64,000 nt of DNA from Xylogone sp. PMI_703 (Eukaryota > Ascomycota > Leotiomycetes): the NCBI GenBank assembly GCA_021399445.1, contig JAJTUQ010000001.1, positions 8,432,001 through 8,496,000 on the forward strand. Direction: 5' to 3'. The notes under the pieces were generated by a model that saw only the letters and a list, made by a program, of their open reading frames with translations, was not told the DNA's origin and ran no database searches. Within the stretch, counting starts at the first letter, position 1; every line of letters starts with the position of its first letter. Position numbers and translations under genes: made by a program. This document shows, piece by piece, positions 33,490 to 45,903 of this stretch.

Positions 33490-34184
33490 ATGTACTTCCC
33501 GACCATGGAGACCGCCGGTAATCCCCAACAGCAAGTCTCATTCTTCCACCAACTCCCCCATTACCACCACGGTATGTATCCAAAACTGTGATACAGAGTA
33601 CATTTTCAAACGGTTAAACATATCTTAAGGGATTCGACGGCGTTGCATTCCCTGGGAGTCCGTACATGTTATATACCACGTTTCCCCCCCACTATTCCAT
33701 TACCGAAGAATCTCTAGCTCAAATGGGTATATTCCCGTAAAACTAGATATTAGAGATCTCCATGATGACCATGGTCGCCGAAGCCAGCAAAATGGCAATG
33801 AGAAGATTGCTTCTTCGCATGTTCATGCTGTAAGTGAATATATAGTTTTCCATGACAGCTGGATGGGCAGCTAACATATTACAGAGACGTCGTGCTCAAA
33901 ACAGAGCTTCTCAAAGGGCATTCAGGGACAGAAAAGAAAAACGCTTGAGAGAGCTTGAATCTCGTCTTAAGGACCTTGAAGCTCGACATAGCGAGCTCAC
34001 GGCATCATATGACTCTCTGCAGGTTGAGTATGCAAACGTCAAGGAAGAGCTAGAGAGAATACGAAGAGAAAGCGAAAACCTGACAGGATTAACCTTTGCT
34101 CGTAACGATTATCAGGTAGAGGGAGTAGATCCACTTTTATTCAATAATTCTACGTTTTATTACGAGGAAGAAAAAGGAATCTAA
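33490..34184 (+). CDS. Small bZIP (AP-1-like) transcription factor, possibly degenerate
   Basis: Exons 33490-33571, 33630-33829, 33885-34184 give 193 aa with canonical introns (58 and 55 nt, GTATGT and GTAAGT donors). The basic region is RRRAQNRASQRAFRDRKEKR, followed by a leucine zipper of about four heptads (LRELESRLKDLEARHSEL...). The NRASQRAF core is that of fungal Yap/AP-1-like factors, which bind TTA(C/G)TAA-type sites. The protein is short and lacks the Cys-rich redox domain of Yap1. In exon 2 a second frame reads GFDGVAFPGSPYMLYTTFPP, more protein-like than the spliced frame, and ends at TAA near 33740. A one-base insertion at the GGG after the first acceptor could have shifted the N-terminal domain. 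Confidence 0.7.
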
Positions 34185-34351
34185 ATGAATAATGGTGAAG
34201 TTAAAACAGGAGGGGAAAAGGTACAGAAAATGATGTAAAGGAAAGTGTCACGAATTTGGCGATATCAATTCAATGCATACTCGTATTTTAGATTTACAGG
34301 AAGAAGGAATAATAAAGAATGAAGGGGCAGCTATATCTAGACTGGCCGGAC

Positions 34352-34403
34352 TGTTACAACTGACCGCGTTTCCGTCCAGACCAGACCGCGGTCTGTTGTA
34401 ACA
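34352..34403. repeat. 52-base hairpin TGTTACAAC...GTTGTAACA
   Basis: Arms of 17 bases (TGTTACAAC-TGACCGCG and its inverted copy, one mismatch) enclose a short CCGTCCAGACCAGA-rich loop. TG...CA ends suggest a collapsed LTR or a small palindromic element just after the bZIP gene; it could also act as a terminator-like RNA structure. No target duplication is seen. Confidence 0.6.
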
Positions 34404-36733
34404 ATTTAGCTAATTCAGTGTACACTTATATGCACACACGGTTTACCTAAATGCACACAAATTTGTCCGATGCCGGACATCAGGCATAATATGACCTCGC
34501 GCTCTCATACAAATTTGTATGGTACAAAGAGATTCAACAATGTAATATATGTAATTATACTAGTCCCTTAATTTGAGTTACGTTATGTGATATATTTAAG
34601 TTAAATCAATACATCACAACTTCAATACAATCTTATGTTTTTTGTGATTCTTGCATTTCCCCATCTACCACCTCCCACCCCACCTCCATCTCTACACTCT
34701 TATCACTCTGAATTGCTTTCTTAGCTAATATAGCTGTTTTCTCAATTGAATCTGTGTGGTATATTGACGGTATTCCAAGTTGATAGCCTCGCTCCCGCGC
34801 TTGTCACAACGCTAACCAAAGTCAAAGGCATAACCTCTATTCCCTAGCTAACTAGTCGATATAACGAAAGGATACTAAGCTAAAGAAGAAAGAAAGGAAG
34901 AGGGATAAGGAGGTTATCGTAAATATATAGTCAAGCATATCATGTGACCTCAGAATCGTCACAGCGCTGTCCCAGGTTCATAAGTATCCCCAATATCATT
35001 GATTCTCTGGAGGCCAACCCTAGTAGCTACACGGCCGGACCTAATAGTATATTTTTAACAGTTTTGGGCACTTATCCCTTCAACAGGTGCTTCAATAATA
35101 GTTTCTAAAATAGCAGGACGTAATCTTGAAGTTGAATTTTCTATAACTAGAGGTGCTGAACTAGTTAGAAGTTCAAGTTATTAAAAAAATTTAAATACAG
35201 TAACTCTAATCAGTAACACTATTATCAATCATTTTTTGAGATTTTGGCAATAAGCTTATATAAAAGCGCAGGGATGAATACAGAACCACTGAATTGCTTA
35301 ATTGCTTAAGGAGTCTACAGCTACAATTAGCTCTATACATACAGTAATCGCGCCTTACAGGCCTATAGAAAGGTGGTAGCTACAGTGGTAGCCTACCGTA
35401 AACCTTATTTGTAAGCCCTAGTGTAGGCAACTGTAAGAACCCTGTGTAGTGGCAAAACCGTATCCTCCAAATATTGCAACAGTTAATTTATTATATTTAA
35501 AAATGTCGAGGCCGAGAAATGCTTCTAAAAGCCGTTCCGGCTAGTCTAGTCATAAACAAGCCACATGGCTTCAAACTAACTCGCTGCCTTTTAAGAATAT
35601 ACTGTGGTAGGGAAACCAGTATACCATAGATAGCTATTAGGGATATCTAAGTCCGCCTGAGCACTTGTCTAAACCCACTTCCAAACCGATACCGGCGATA
35701 CAACGCGTATTGTTTCCCCACACAAATCTGTTAGTAATCAATGTCTACAGCCAAATTAAGGTTCGTAAACGTACAATTACCTTTGTGCCCGTATCACTGA
35801 CTTTCACACCGCAATATACACTGAAGACAACCATTGTCAACGTTTATACTGAAGATATACTCTACTTGCATACAATGTAGGTATTGACGTATTTACGGTG
35901 AGTTATATGATTGTTGCTGTGGTTATACAGTCGTTCTAGAAGTGTATATAAACTTGTCAGTAGCCATAGCATATACAAGCAAATTCAACATTTATAAATT
36001 CGTTATGTATACTATCGTATTTGATCTATTCTTTACGGCTGGAATTGGGGTAGAGATTCACACCCCACCCTATACTGGCGATGCACTATGCGTAAACCCT
36101 GCACACACACCTTAGTATATGCAACAATCAAACCTCCCCTCCCCTAATTCTACCGAACCCTGCCTTCTGATTTGTCGGTTGCGTTCTAGCTGCACTTTAC
36201 GGCCTTACGGAGAGCTCCCATGCCTATTACGTACCGCTACCGTACGTATCGACCGTACATCCCGATAGCACTCCCACATTATGTAATCGTTACATATTCC
36301 TCGTTGGGATAAGATAAATATTTGTATTCTCTTGATAAAGTAATATTTACTAAAATTCAGCTTAAAACGTGCAAAAAGAGGGAGCAAAAGCAGTGGGGAA
36401 GTAGCTCAGAGCCACTTTTGCACTCTTTTTCTACTTTTGTTAGCAAATTGAAAAGTTTTTACATTGGTTCACATTTTGGCAAGCGAGCTTGCAAAAAGTT
36501 CCGTAAAAGGAGCTGAGCGCTTGTTGCCCAGACTTTGACACTACCGCTCGTCACATCCTGCTAAAAGATAAATTAGCACAGACTCCCTGCCATGCTCATT
36601 ATTTCGTCTTGTACGCCAGAGATAACACCTAGCCTTATCTTTTCTCACAATTCCCATCGCTCGTTAATTGGTTTGACGATTTGATACATTTCTCGACGTA
36701 TAGTCATTCTAAACGTTCTCAGTTGGAGGAGGT
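34404..36733. other. Intergenic region, 2.3 kb, no gene seen
   Basis: AT-rich DNA with short frames only. A segment at 35240-35460 looks repeat-like (GGTGGTAGCTACAGTGGTAGCC) but its ends cannot be set. The 36650-36733 part is the leader of the next gene. Confidence 0.45.
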
Positions 36734-39200
36734 ATGCCTCGTCCCAAAGTTTTAGACAAAGATCGACGCCGGATTCTCAATGCTTGCATTTTCTGCCGGA
36801 GGACGAAGCAGAAATGTGACGGGCTTATCCCTTGCGTGCAATGTCAAAGACGTGGACGAGCAAGCACCTGTGCTTACTCATCTCACAAGAGATCATGTGG
36901 TCACCATCGTCTTCGTCGAAAAGATGTAAAGACTTTAGAAGGCACAGCTTTACCGGACCAAGCCTCATCCAAGACAGAATCGCGCCAGATTGTCCACAAC
37001 GACGAGGAGCGAGTTTCCACAATAACAAAAGTCACCATTCCCAGATTGCTTTATCACGTATGTGATACTAAAGGGAGAGTTTGTACATATAACCCGATTT
37101 ATTATATTCTGTTGCACTACTAACTGGCATCTAACTAGTATACATAGGTCATTGTGCCACGTTGTCATTTTTACAATACATATATGAGTTGATTGCAGGC
37201 GAAAAGGGGTTAGCTACCTTTGCTGCTGATATGGAAAGCTTTCCAGTCTATGAAGAATTACCACCTGTGCGAAGTGAAGAGATGTTGACATATAATGTGG
37301 CAACAGTTCAAGAACTCCAAGAGCTGATTAACGTGTTTTTCGTATCGGTATCTACCCTCATCTTTAACCAACTCTTCAGTGATTACGTCTTTGATACTAA
37401 GGCGCGACTTTTAGACATGTGGCATCCTTGACATATTTGGTCGAGCTTATCTAGAAGATCTTCTCAATATCTGGGCTAATGGCACACTAGATACAAATAG
37501 CGGCGGTGCTGCGATTTTGTATCTATCCATTGCTCTCGCAGCGCAAGTTCGCAGTGCGACAGTGATAGACATACAACGTGCTCAAACCTTTTACTATCAC
37601 GGTCGACAGATAGCGCTGCAAGAACTTACCAATGATCCGACCTTAGAAACTGTCCAGGCTTTCATATTGATCAGCCTGTATATGCTTGGAAGCTCACGGT
37701 GTAATGGAGCGTTCTTGAATCTTGGAATTGCTATTAGCGCTGCAAAGTCTCTTGGGATTCATCATAGCGAGACCAATATTGAATTTTCTGATAATGAGAG
37801 TCGATTGAGGTAAGTATACGCATATGTGAGTAGGGAGGTCTCACGAAGTGATGCTTAGGTGATGAATACAGGAAACGTATCTGGAGAACGATTCGCTACC
37901 ATGACCTATTTTTCTGTGCGATGATGGGTCGGACTTCTTCAATCATTACAACGGATTCAAGTCTCGAGGATGTACCGCCGTTATCGTGCTGGACATGTCC
38001 TGACTTCTGTCAAGAATTAGGTCTTTTGGAGTCGGCACGAGCATTTTCATTCGTGGAAGAAATAGTTAATCACATTTACACCAAACCTAACATACCGCTA
38101 GACTCTCTCCAGCAAATCTCCCAAGAGCTTAAAGAAGCCAGTTCAAAGGTTCCTGCCGAATTACGAACAGTCGAGGTATCGAACTCAGCGCTAGAATTGC
38201 ATCAAGTTTCCCAGGCGAATATACTTCGCAATGCATACGTTGCATGCAACTACTACTTCAGCATGATGCTGCTTACTCGTCCTTTTCACATCACTTCTCT
38301 ACGAGCAAAATATAGCTGTGCTAGATCAACATACTTAAGGCTGGATAGCAATGCCACTACTGATACAAAAGCCTACTTTGAAATTATGCAGGGTACGATG
38401 GAATCGATTGATTCGGCTACGAAGACTATCCAGCTTTTGCATGAACTGATGGTTGCCGGTATCCTTTTCAACAATATGGCACTAGCTGTGTAAGTCATAC
38501 CATGCTTATCCTACTCTCCAAATCTTCATTCTGACTTAAGTTATTCAGTGCATGGACTTTCGTGGCCGCCTTGACAGTCTGCTCCGCATACTTCAGTCGA
38601 CTAGGAGATTTTGAAGAATGCAAACACGCCATCCAACAAGCCAACGAAGTTTTACAGCATTTCAGCAGAAATAGTCTGCAGGCGAGACAATACAACATAA
38701 TATTGAAGAAACTGTCAAGAGCGGCATTGGACCATGTAAAGGCTCTGGAGCGTAAGGAACGAGCGGATCGACCCATCCTGATGCCGGAACTGTTCCGATT
38801 GAATCTTACAACTTCTCAGAAAAATGAGAGGCGTCGGATTCCAATGGACATCCCACCACAGCAGACAGAATATCAGGGTCAAAATGGTGGGATTCCAGTG
38901 TCAATATCAGAAGGAAATTACGGGTACATCTTTCAAGAATATGCGAATCAAGGAAGAACACTTGGTGTGGATGCCAACCAAATCAATGCAGCGACTTTTG
39001 CAACTGATAGCACGTCATTATTGGAGATCGCACATACATTCCAAGACCTAAACACTGTCCCATTTGAGATAGATACCGGAGGCATAAATAGAGGATATAT
39101 TGATCCAAATCTGGCGACAGAGTACATTGACAATGGCATTTTTAAGCTAGAGAATATGGAAAGTACTTGTGATATTAACTGGGGGATGGGGTTTCTGTAG
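36734..39200 (+). CDS. Zn2Cys6 fungal-specific transcription factor
   Basis: Exons: 36734-37082, 37139-37347 (or to 37341), 37415-37809, 37872-38489, 38549-39200; about 740 aa in frame. The zinc cluster has Cys at 18, 21, 28, 34, 37 and 46 (spacing 2-6-5-2-8; the last gap is long but within family range). A basic linker follows, then the middle homology region of the fungal_trans type: TCGILDIFGRAYLEDLLNIW, LYMLGSSRCNGAFLNLGIAISAAKSLGIH, and KRIWRTIRYHDLFFCAMMGRTSSI. The C-terminus is rich in Asn/Asp/Glu and may activate transcription. The exact donor of intron 2 is uncertain (GTATCG or GTATCT, two codons apart). Target genes are unknown. The nearest divergent or co-oriented enzyme gene is over 2 kb away. 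Confidence 0.87.
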
Positions 39201-42200
39201 GAATACGGTGGTTCAAGGAGGGTTTAGCAATGTATACAAGCAGCGAGCATCAGTCGTGTTATTACTAGGTTAAGTAGAACTATATCTTTTGGAATCTTGG
39301 ACTTCAAATTGCCGCTGACTTCTCCTGTCAAGATGCTAAGATGCTAAACAGTTGCATGATTTTACGGGCATCCCGTCAGTCAAATGACGATAAACCGAGT
39401 TGTGGTGTGACAGTGATCGGGAATTACACAATATGGTATGGAACTTAATTTCCCATATGCGGAGCTCGTGCGAACTCGTAACCTTACTACTCTAAAGTAA
39501 GAGTTACTCATTGTACAGTAATAGTCAGCTATATTATTAACAGAAGATAATCTTTATCTAGTCTAGTTAGGATAAGATTGTCGATGTTAACACTTTTCAA
39601 CCAGCCAACTGATAAAATGACTAAAGAGACGAGACGGGTTGGGTCGAGATGGGTTAAGACCTGATTGCTGTTTGGCGTGGAACTGGCGCAGAAGTTGAGA
39701 ACAGTCTTCGGAGGAACTAGAAATCAGTAACTAGGAGTCAGTCGTCAATAGGAAAGCAGGATAGCCTGGCTGAACTTGATCCAACCCGCTGTCGGTAAAG
39801 ATGGGCCTAGCGGCGACGAGATCGCAAGTGATGTCGACGTTATAGGAGATAGTCTTTAGGTCAAGTTCCCCGGCAGAGTGAACGCTGGCTATTGAGACCT
39901 CTGGTTAGTGAATTTAAAAAAAAACACAACACTCAAACGGGGAAGGCCTTGTACATGGGAAAACTACTCACAGCCATCTCCAGACGCTTTTGCGATCCCA
40001 GCGCAAATCTAGCTATAGCAAGAGCAGAAGAGGTATATGATGGATAGGGAAGATTGCTTAACGTGCTGGATGCTGGTAAAAAGATGAATCCAGTATGTAT
40101 CCGTCACGGGTGGTCTAACAGGTATCAAGAACCAATTTGACACTGTGCGGACTCTGACTCGTGTCCTTTCTCCTAGAATAAAGCAAACAAGCATGCGCCA
40201 TGATCTATCAGCCATCAGTCATCAGCCATCAATCATCCTATGCTGCCGAGCCTTCCAAGCGGATCCGGACACTGACAGCCCTTCACTTAGGAAACTTAGC
40301 AAGCCAATGATACTTTTCCTTGAATCTACATTACTCATGTCAGCAGCGATGACTAAGTTGCTCATCTCGCTTTAGTGTTACTAATAACGTTAACTCAACT
40401 TCGGTTATGTGGCAAGGCACAGCTGCCTCATAGCCAATCATGTTACTTAACGCAGTGTAGAAGTGTTATCCTTCATCGGTAAAATGAGCATATGCGTGTC
40501 CAAATGTCAAGCACTTACTTGCAAACGAAGCCCTGGATGATTTCATCAGTGGTGGTAAGATGTATCTACTCATTCACCGATAAAGTGAACTGTCCTTGGG
40601 GATAACTTTGACCTTTACTCAGACTAAATCACGGAACAAGCCGAACGAGGCTATGTTCGCGCCGGATATGTACCTTGTATGCCAACGGCTCCTTCCGGGG
40701 TGGCTGCCCGACAGTGTCGCTAATATTAGTAGATGCCCCTCTTACAGACCTAGACTAGACATCGCCATCAAAGGATGTGATAAAACTCGCTCGTGTTAAC
40801 ATAACCTTAATATGCCCATGCTAATATCTTGATTAGTTTGTAGCACTGGTTTAACGCCAAAGAAGGAGAGTACATTTGTACTATAGCTTACCGTCACGTG
40901 GAATGTATATCATAATTCTGACTCAAGTAAAGCTAAAGAAAACCTTTCATTTTCATTAAATGTTAATTTACAAAAAGCATACCAAATCTGGAAACCTGGC
41001 CCACTTCGACGCTATTATAATGTGACAAACTAGCTGCTAGCCGCTTGATGAACATTGTCTTGATCTGGAAAAAGGCATGACTTTAGTTACTTAATAGCAT
41101 TTTCTTAATCCGGGAAAAAGTGGGCAGGTCCGATCCGAGCCCACACAAATCGATAGCCGGGATTACAGCTGGAGGGTGGCGGGCAATGTGGTGGCGATCA
41201 ATGGTGCAGGCTTTCTTAGTTTTGCATCAGAAATAATAATGATAATAAAATCATAACCGATGTGACATTCAAGGTGGCACCTACACCTGCAGCTATAAAA
41301 GTTACATTGTATTAACGCCAGAAAAACACACGTTATATCAAACCACAAGCCCCACTAAAAGAGCGACATAAGTTCTTATACTAACGGATGTAGTAGCAAG
41401 AGTGTAGAGGCGGTAAGAAGTAGAATAGGAAGAATCACAGGAAACACAAGATTGTATTGAAGTTATGATGTAGCTAAGAGCCGCAGATTTGATCGTAGAA
41501 AATTGTATTAGTGGGCCATATTTAATTGAATAAATATAGAAGAAGTAGTATTGTATGGGGAATAGAAGGAACTCGGTTTAGCTATCCATATTTTTAGAAT
41601 TCAGTGACTTCAGATCCTTATTCAGCTAAACTATATAGGGTATGTGATCCTTAGAATCAGGTGGGCCCCCTTAGCTCGATGCCCATTGCCTTGAGACTCT
41701 ACAGTAATGACCCGATGCCAGATAACGTGCGGAAATTGGATGTCGGTCACATTGAAAGACGATCCATCTATTTCTACAAGACCTGTATTATTTAACTGCA
41801 ATCAGAGGTCGTACACATTGAAATCTACTAGATAATACCTCGTACTTTTCATAAGTAACGCTCAATTTGCATTAAGTTCCAATTCCCGCCCGCTCTTATT
41901 TCGCCCCAATATGGGGATAGCTAACCAACTGAATGACATCATTTTTTCTGCCTGAGCTGCCGCCTAAATAAGCCGAATGCCGAAAGACCGAGTCCGAGAT
42001 CCAGGCCCCCTTGAGGTTTTAGATAGACTTGAGCTGCGTATCGTAATTTATGATACCATAGAGCCAATATTTATCTCCTTTCCTTAGTTAAGATGGAGCC
42101 TGAGACTACGTCAGCTACGCAAGAGCTATTTACCACGTAGAAATGGCCATTTCTCATTTGGTTAACATGATAATTACTTACATTCAAAATCTAAAGAGCA

Positions 42201-42370
42201 GTTGTACTTCGCAGAACAATTACTACATTGTAAATGTAGTAAAATCCCATGCACAGTCTGCTCCCCAACATCAATATTATAACCTAGCGATAGGCCCAGG
42301 GACCCAGAACATGCGATATTCTAGCAGTTGCCTTGACCTTTAGCGTTGAAAAGTTGCTATAGGATACTCT
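39201..42370. other. Intergenic region, 3.2 kb, no gene seen
   Basis: The largest gap in the window. Only short, domain-less frames occur, for example 40596-40799. Composition is AT-rich and patchy. An old decayed insertion is possible but no ends were found. Confidence 0.45.
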
Positions 42371-42838
42371 ATGGCTCAGCATGCTGATGCTACGGTCCTC
42401 TGGCACGCTTTTCTTGCACTAGCTGGAGGCATTCTCCCTCATCTATTGTATTTCATACACGGAGTGCGAGATCTACAAGCCTTGCAATTCATATATGCTT
42501 TCCTTGCTTTACAATGTCTCCTTTTTGTAGCACTTCCTAGTGGATCTCCCTTCTATGTCAATATTGCATATCTAGGAGGATTATGCGGTAGCATGACAAT
42601 ATACAGGTTATTCTTCCATCGACTACGCGACTACCCGGGACCGTTTCTGGCCAAGATATCAAAGACGCTAACTTATATGGCTTATATATGGCTCGAAATG
42701 TAGCATATGCCCAGGAAATTTCAAAATTGCATCAAAAGTATGGCGACATTGTACGGCTAGGTAAGAAGTTTCTGTCGAGATGTTTAAAAGTTTTCTAATA
42801 TATATTCTGGAAAGGGGTCCGAATGAACTATCAATTAC
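42371..42838 (+). pseudogene. 5' fragment of a cytochrome P450
   Basis: The frame begins MAQHADATVLWHAFLALAGG with several hydrophobic segments, then FFHRLRDYPGPFLAKISK, the proline-rich hinge of fungal P450s that have multi-pass leaders. A frameshift near 42685 moves to ARNVAYAQEISKLHQKYGDIVRLG, the start of the catalytic domain. An intron-like GTAAGA (about 42761) and GPNELSIT (about 42817-42838) follow, and there the P450 stops. The I-helix, ExxR and heme loop are absent. From 42840 on, the DNA belongs to an MFS gene on the other strand. It cannot make a working enzyme. Confidence 0.8.
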
Positions 42839-42839
42839 A

Positions 42840-43399
42840 CGAGTAGTGAGAACGATAACAAGACCGCCACTAGCAACCCCAGATGCGCCGGTGCCTGCAA
42901 CTGCACGGCCAATAATAAAGATATTGCTATTTGGGGCGAAGCCACATATGGCGCTGCCAACCATAAATATAGCGAAGGATATTTTGTAGATCCAACGAAG
43001 CGGGAATATTGTGCTCAGCTTCCCAGCTAGTGGTGTCATTGCGCAAGTTGTCAGTGAATAGGCAGCTGGATACCATGACAGCTGAGATGTATCTTCGAAG
43101 TCAGATGTGATGTATGGAATCGCCTAGTCATAGGATGTCGGTTATAAGGTATTTTTGAATGTTAGGAGGTTTATAATAAGTACCGTTGCAATGACGAAGA
43201 TGTCCAGAGACATCATGAATGCGCCGAAGCATATTCCTACGAAGATGGCATAGAGCTTGAAGCCATGCATCTCTGTCGTTGGGCTGACTGCCGTTGCTGG
43301 CTCGGTGGTCTTGGGACTATTCCCAGGCTGCAGTTGGTCAGAACCATCCTTGGCAGAAGTATTGCCAGGGGTATCTAACCTTCTAGAGTTTTGCGACAT
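42840..43399 (-). pseudogene. 5' fragment of an MFS transporter (DHA-type)
   Basis: Read from 43399, the first exon has a polar N-tail, then HGFKLYAIFVGICFGAFMMSLDIFVIAT; an intron (donor GTACTT at about 43184, acceptor CTAG near 43125) joins AIPYITSDFEDTSQLSWYPAAYSLTTCAM, then FPLRWIYKISFAIFMVGSAICGFAPNS and IIGRAVAGTGASGVASGGLVIVLTT. These are TM1-TM5 of the DHA14-like drug/toxin efflux family, including motif A-like and GRxxxG motifs. At 42840 the reading changes to antisense P450. The remaining nine or so membrane segments are missing. No stop lies within the kept part, so the break may be recent. Confidence 0.8.
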
Positions 43400-43756
43400 T
43401 ATCCATTATCCAGAGGAGATGAAGCAATACTTCTAAACTGTGAATAGATAGTATTATGAATAAACTGAGCACGAATTTTGAATTAGTATGAAGATTTCAC
43501 GTGTGCGGTGGCCAAAACCTTAGGAGTCCTGACTAGCTAGACTGAATCTAGAAGAACACGGCGAACCACTTCCAGTCCGAACCAAAATGCTTCGACGGTG
43601 ATAACTAGCGTATTCTATACTCTTTCTGTAAACTAACGAAGCTGATTAATTGCAGAAGTCGAAGTTACTGACTTGACTTTTTATATCATCCCTCATCCAA
43701 ATACCCACCACGAATATAGTAATACACAAACCCAGTATAGATACACAAATTTACTA

Positions 43757-45903
43757 TCAATTATAGTCAGGAAGTGCATCGTGGTCTATCGGTAGCGATA
43801 ACCAATTTTCTGGTATATCGAGTGCCCATTCGCCATCTTGAGATACTGACGCTGAAGTCTGATCAGTCTGATCAGACATCTCTTCTTCTGAAGCAGTCTT
43901 GGGGTTCACATCTAGATGCAGGATCTTGTTAAACGAGAGATCGATGCACACATCAGGCAACCCACTCCTGTCCAAAGTGGTAAAATACTCTCCACTAATT
44001 TGCGGCTCATACAACTTCTTCGTGTGCTGGAAGATCCGCCTAAAATGCCAGAAGAAATCGACTTGCTCGCACCCATTTTCTGCAGATGTGACCAGCCACT
44101 CTAGTTGTGCTATCAAGGTTTCCATATAGTAGTTAAAGTTGGCAGCTTCTCGGAAATAGATAGCCTCTATGTTGGGTGTCCAGACACCGGATGTGAATTT
44201 CCCAAGTATTGAGATGGCATATACAAGGTTTGATTCCTCCATGATAGTCTGGCGGCGCAATTCGTCGACTGGGAGCACCAGATATTCATCCAGGAACTTC
44301 TTCGCTGCGTTCAGAGCTTGCTGAAGCGTCTCACTCCGCTGAATGGATGAAATCCAATCGTGATGGGTAGCTACACCTAGTACGGGGCAATTTGACTGAG
44401 CTGCGTGAAAGCCGATCTCATTGATATAGATATGTGCAGTGAGACACAACAACTTGAGCACTACTACCAAACATATCAGTTTAATAGATTCAATGAGTTC
44501 ATGGCACTGACCATTATTCTGAGTATCAAGAGGGAGCAATGCTTCTAGTTGTTTGAGCTGATTGTTGAAGACTCTGACAAGTAATTCTATACGGACCGGG
44601 TCTAAAAATGGAACGCGTTGAGAATTGTCGTAACCGAAAGCACAAGTTATCTCCTCAGTTAAGCGTTGCAATTGGATGTAATATTGTAGCTGGTAGTCAT
44701 ATGGGGCCTGATTTGCTTCACTGAGGACCTTACAACAATCTTCAACGTAAGGAGTATAATTAAGAGCGTTGCGTCTCTTGAATATAAGAGACAGGCTTTA
44801 TTATGGTATCAGTCATGGACATCCTCGGCAGTAGTATATGCTTACCAGGATGAAAGATAATACACGCCTAGAAATGTTCTTTTAGCTTCAATCTCCTCTG
44901 ATGACAGATAAGGGAGATGGCGGCCTTGATGGTTCTCAGCTAAGCCATCTAGAGACACATTATATTCAGTGATTCTGAGATCTTCCGCCATTGCTATCGC
45001 GAGTTTATAAAGTTGATATAACTGCTGGCGTTCAGGATTGAAGTAATAATGATACCTATAGCAAAATCAGAGTTGATGAGAAATATTCATCGTCAAACAT
45101 ACCAGCACAGGTAAACCAATAACCCTTGCAATATGTCCAGACTCTTCTCTCCGTTGACAATCACTTTCCTGCTTAACGTCCGTCGAAGTTCAGACTCTAA
45201 TGATTTTTGGTGTTTTGAGTTCAGCTTTGCAGATACTGTGAGAACAGACAGCAAGAGTAAGGGCCTGTACTGTTTCATCGAACCAAGCGTTTCCTGAGGC
45301 CCAATAACTAGGAAAGGGAAATTGAAGACATGAGCACGGTAACTTTCTAGATAGTTCGCTGCGGTCTCAGAGCTAATGATACCCTTGCAGATGACATCCG
45401 GAAATTGATCAAAGTCAGAGGGCGTCGACGATACTTCCAATAGCTCTTCATTTTCAACTTCGCTATGGGGTTGCGAAATATTTGACAGGTCTTGCGGACT
45501 AAACTGCGCTGGAGACTGTGGATTGGGGCCTTTTGTAGAAAATATGACACCTGGAGATGAGAGGAGGGCAATGATATTATCCAACCTTTTTTCCATTTCC
45601 TCAACACGGCTATAGCATGATTTAATTAGTACGGACCTTGTACCTCACAGGTTCTAGACATACGCTCCGGTAGCTTTCACGATTTTCTGTCGCGAGCGAA
45701 CTTGGTGGAAAACACAATTCCTGTGGGTGGCAATACATCTAGAAGGGGGATGAAGCTTCTTAGCAATCGTCAACTTGTAATTCCCTGCTTGAAATTTACC
45801 TTTGACATTGTCGTGGATCTTGAGCACTCGGGCAGCAGCGAGTCCTTGATGCACGACAAGCCTCGCAGGACCGTCGTAGCCTCGTTGCTGGCTGCTTATT
45901 CAT
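43757..45903 (-). CDS. Zn2Cys6 fungal-specific transcription factor
   Basis: Six exons on the minus strand: 45903-45800, 45738-45664, 45609-45103, 45055-44846, 44795-44512, 44463-43757, giving 628 aa. The zinc cluster is split by the first intron: Cys 13, 16, 23, 33, 36 and 43 (spacing 2-6-9-2-6, the classic form). VEEMEKRLDNIIALL is a short coiled-coil linker. The fungal_trans-like core contains YRAHVFNFPFLVIG, YYFNPERQQLYQLYKLAIAMAEDLRI and FLGVYYLSSCLSLIFKRRNALNYTPYVEDCC. Intron 5 (44511-44464, 48 nt) is stop-free and in frame, so it could be retained. The upstream neighbour is the MFS/P450 junction and the downstream one an MFS relic, so this regulator may be the survivor of a broken efflux/oxidation cluster. 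Confidence 0.87.

Noticed and set aside
34430..34500. A third MITE copy (GTTTACCTAAATGCACACAAATTT... near GCCGGACATC)
   Set aside because: Resembles one TIR, but no inverted partner and no target duplication were found.
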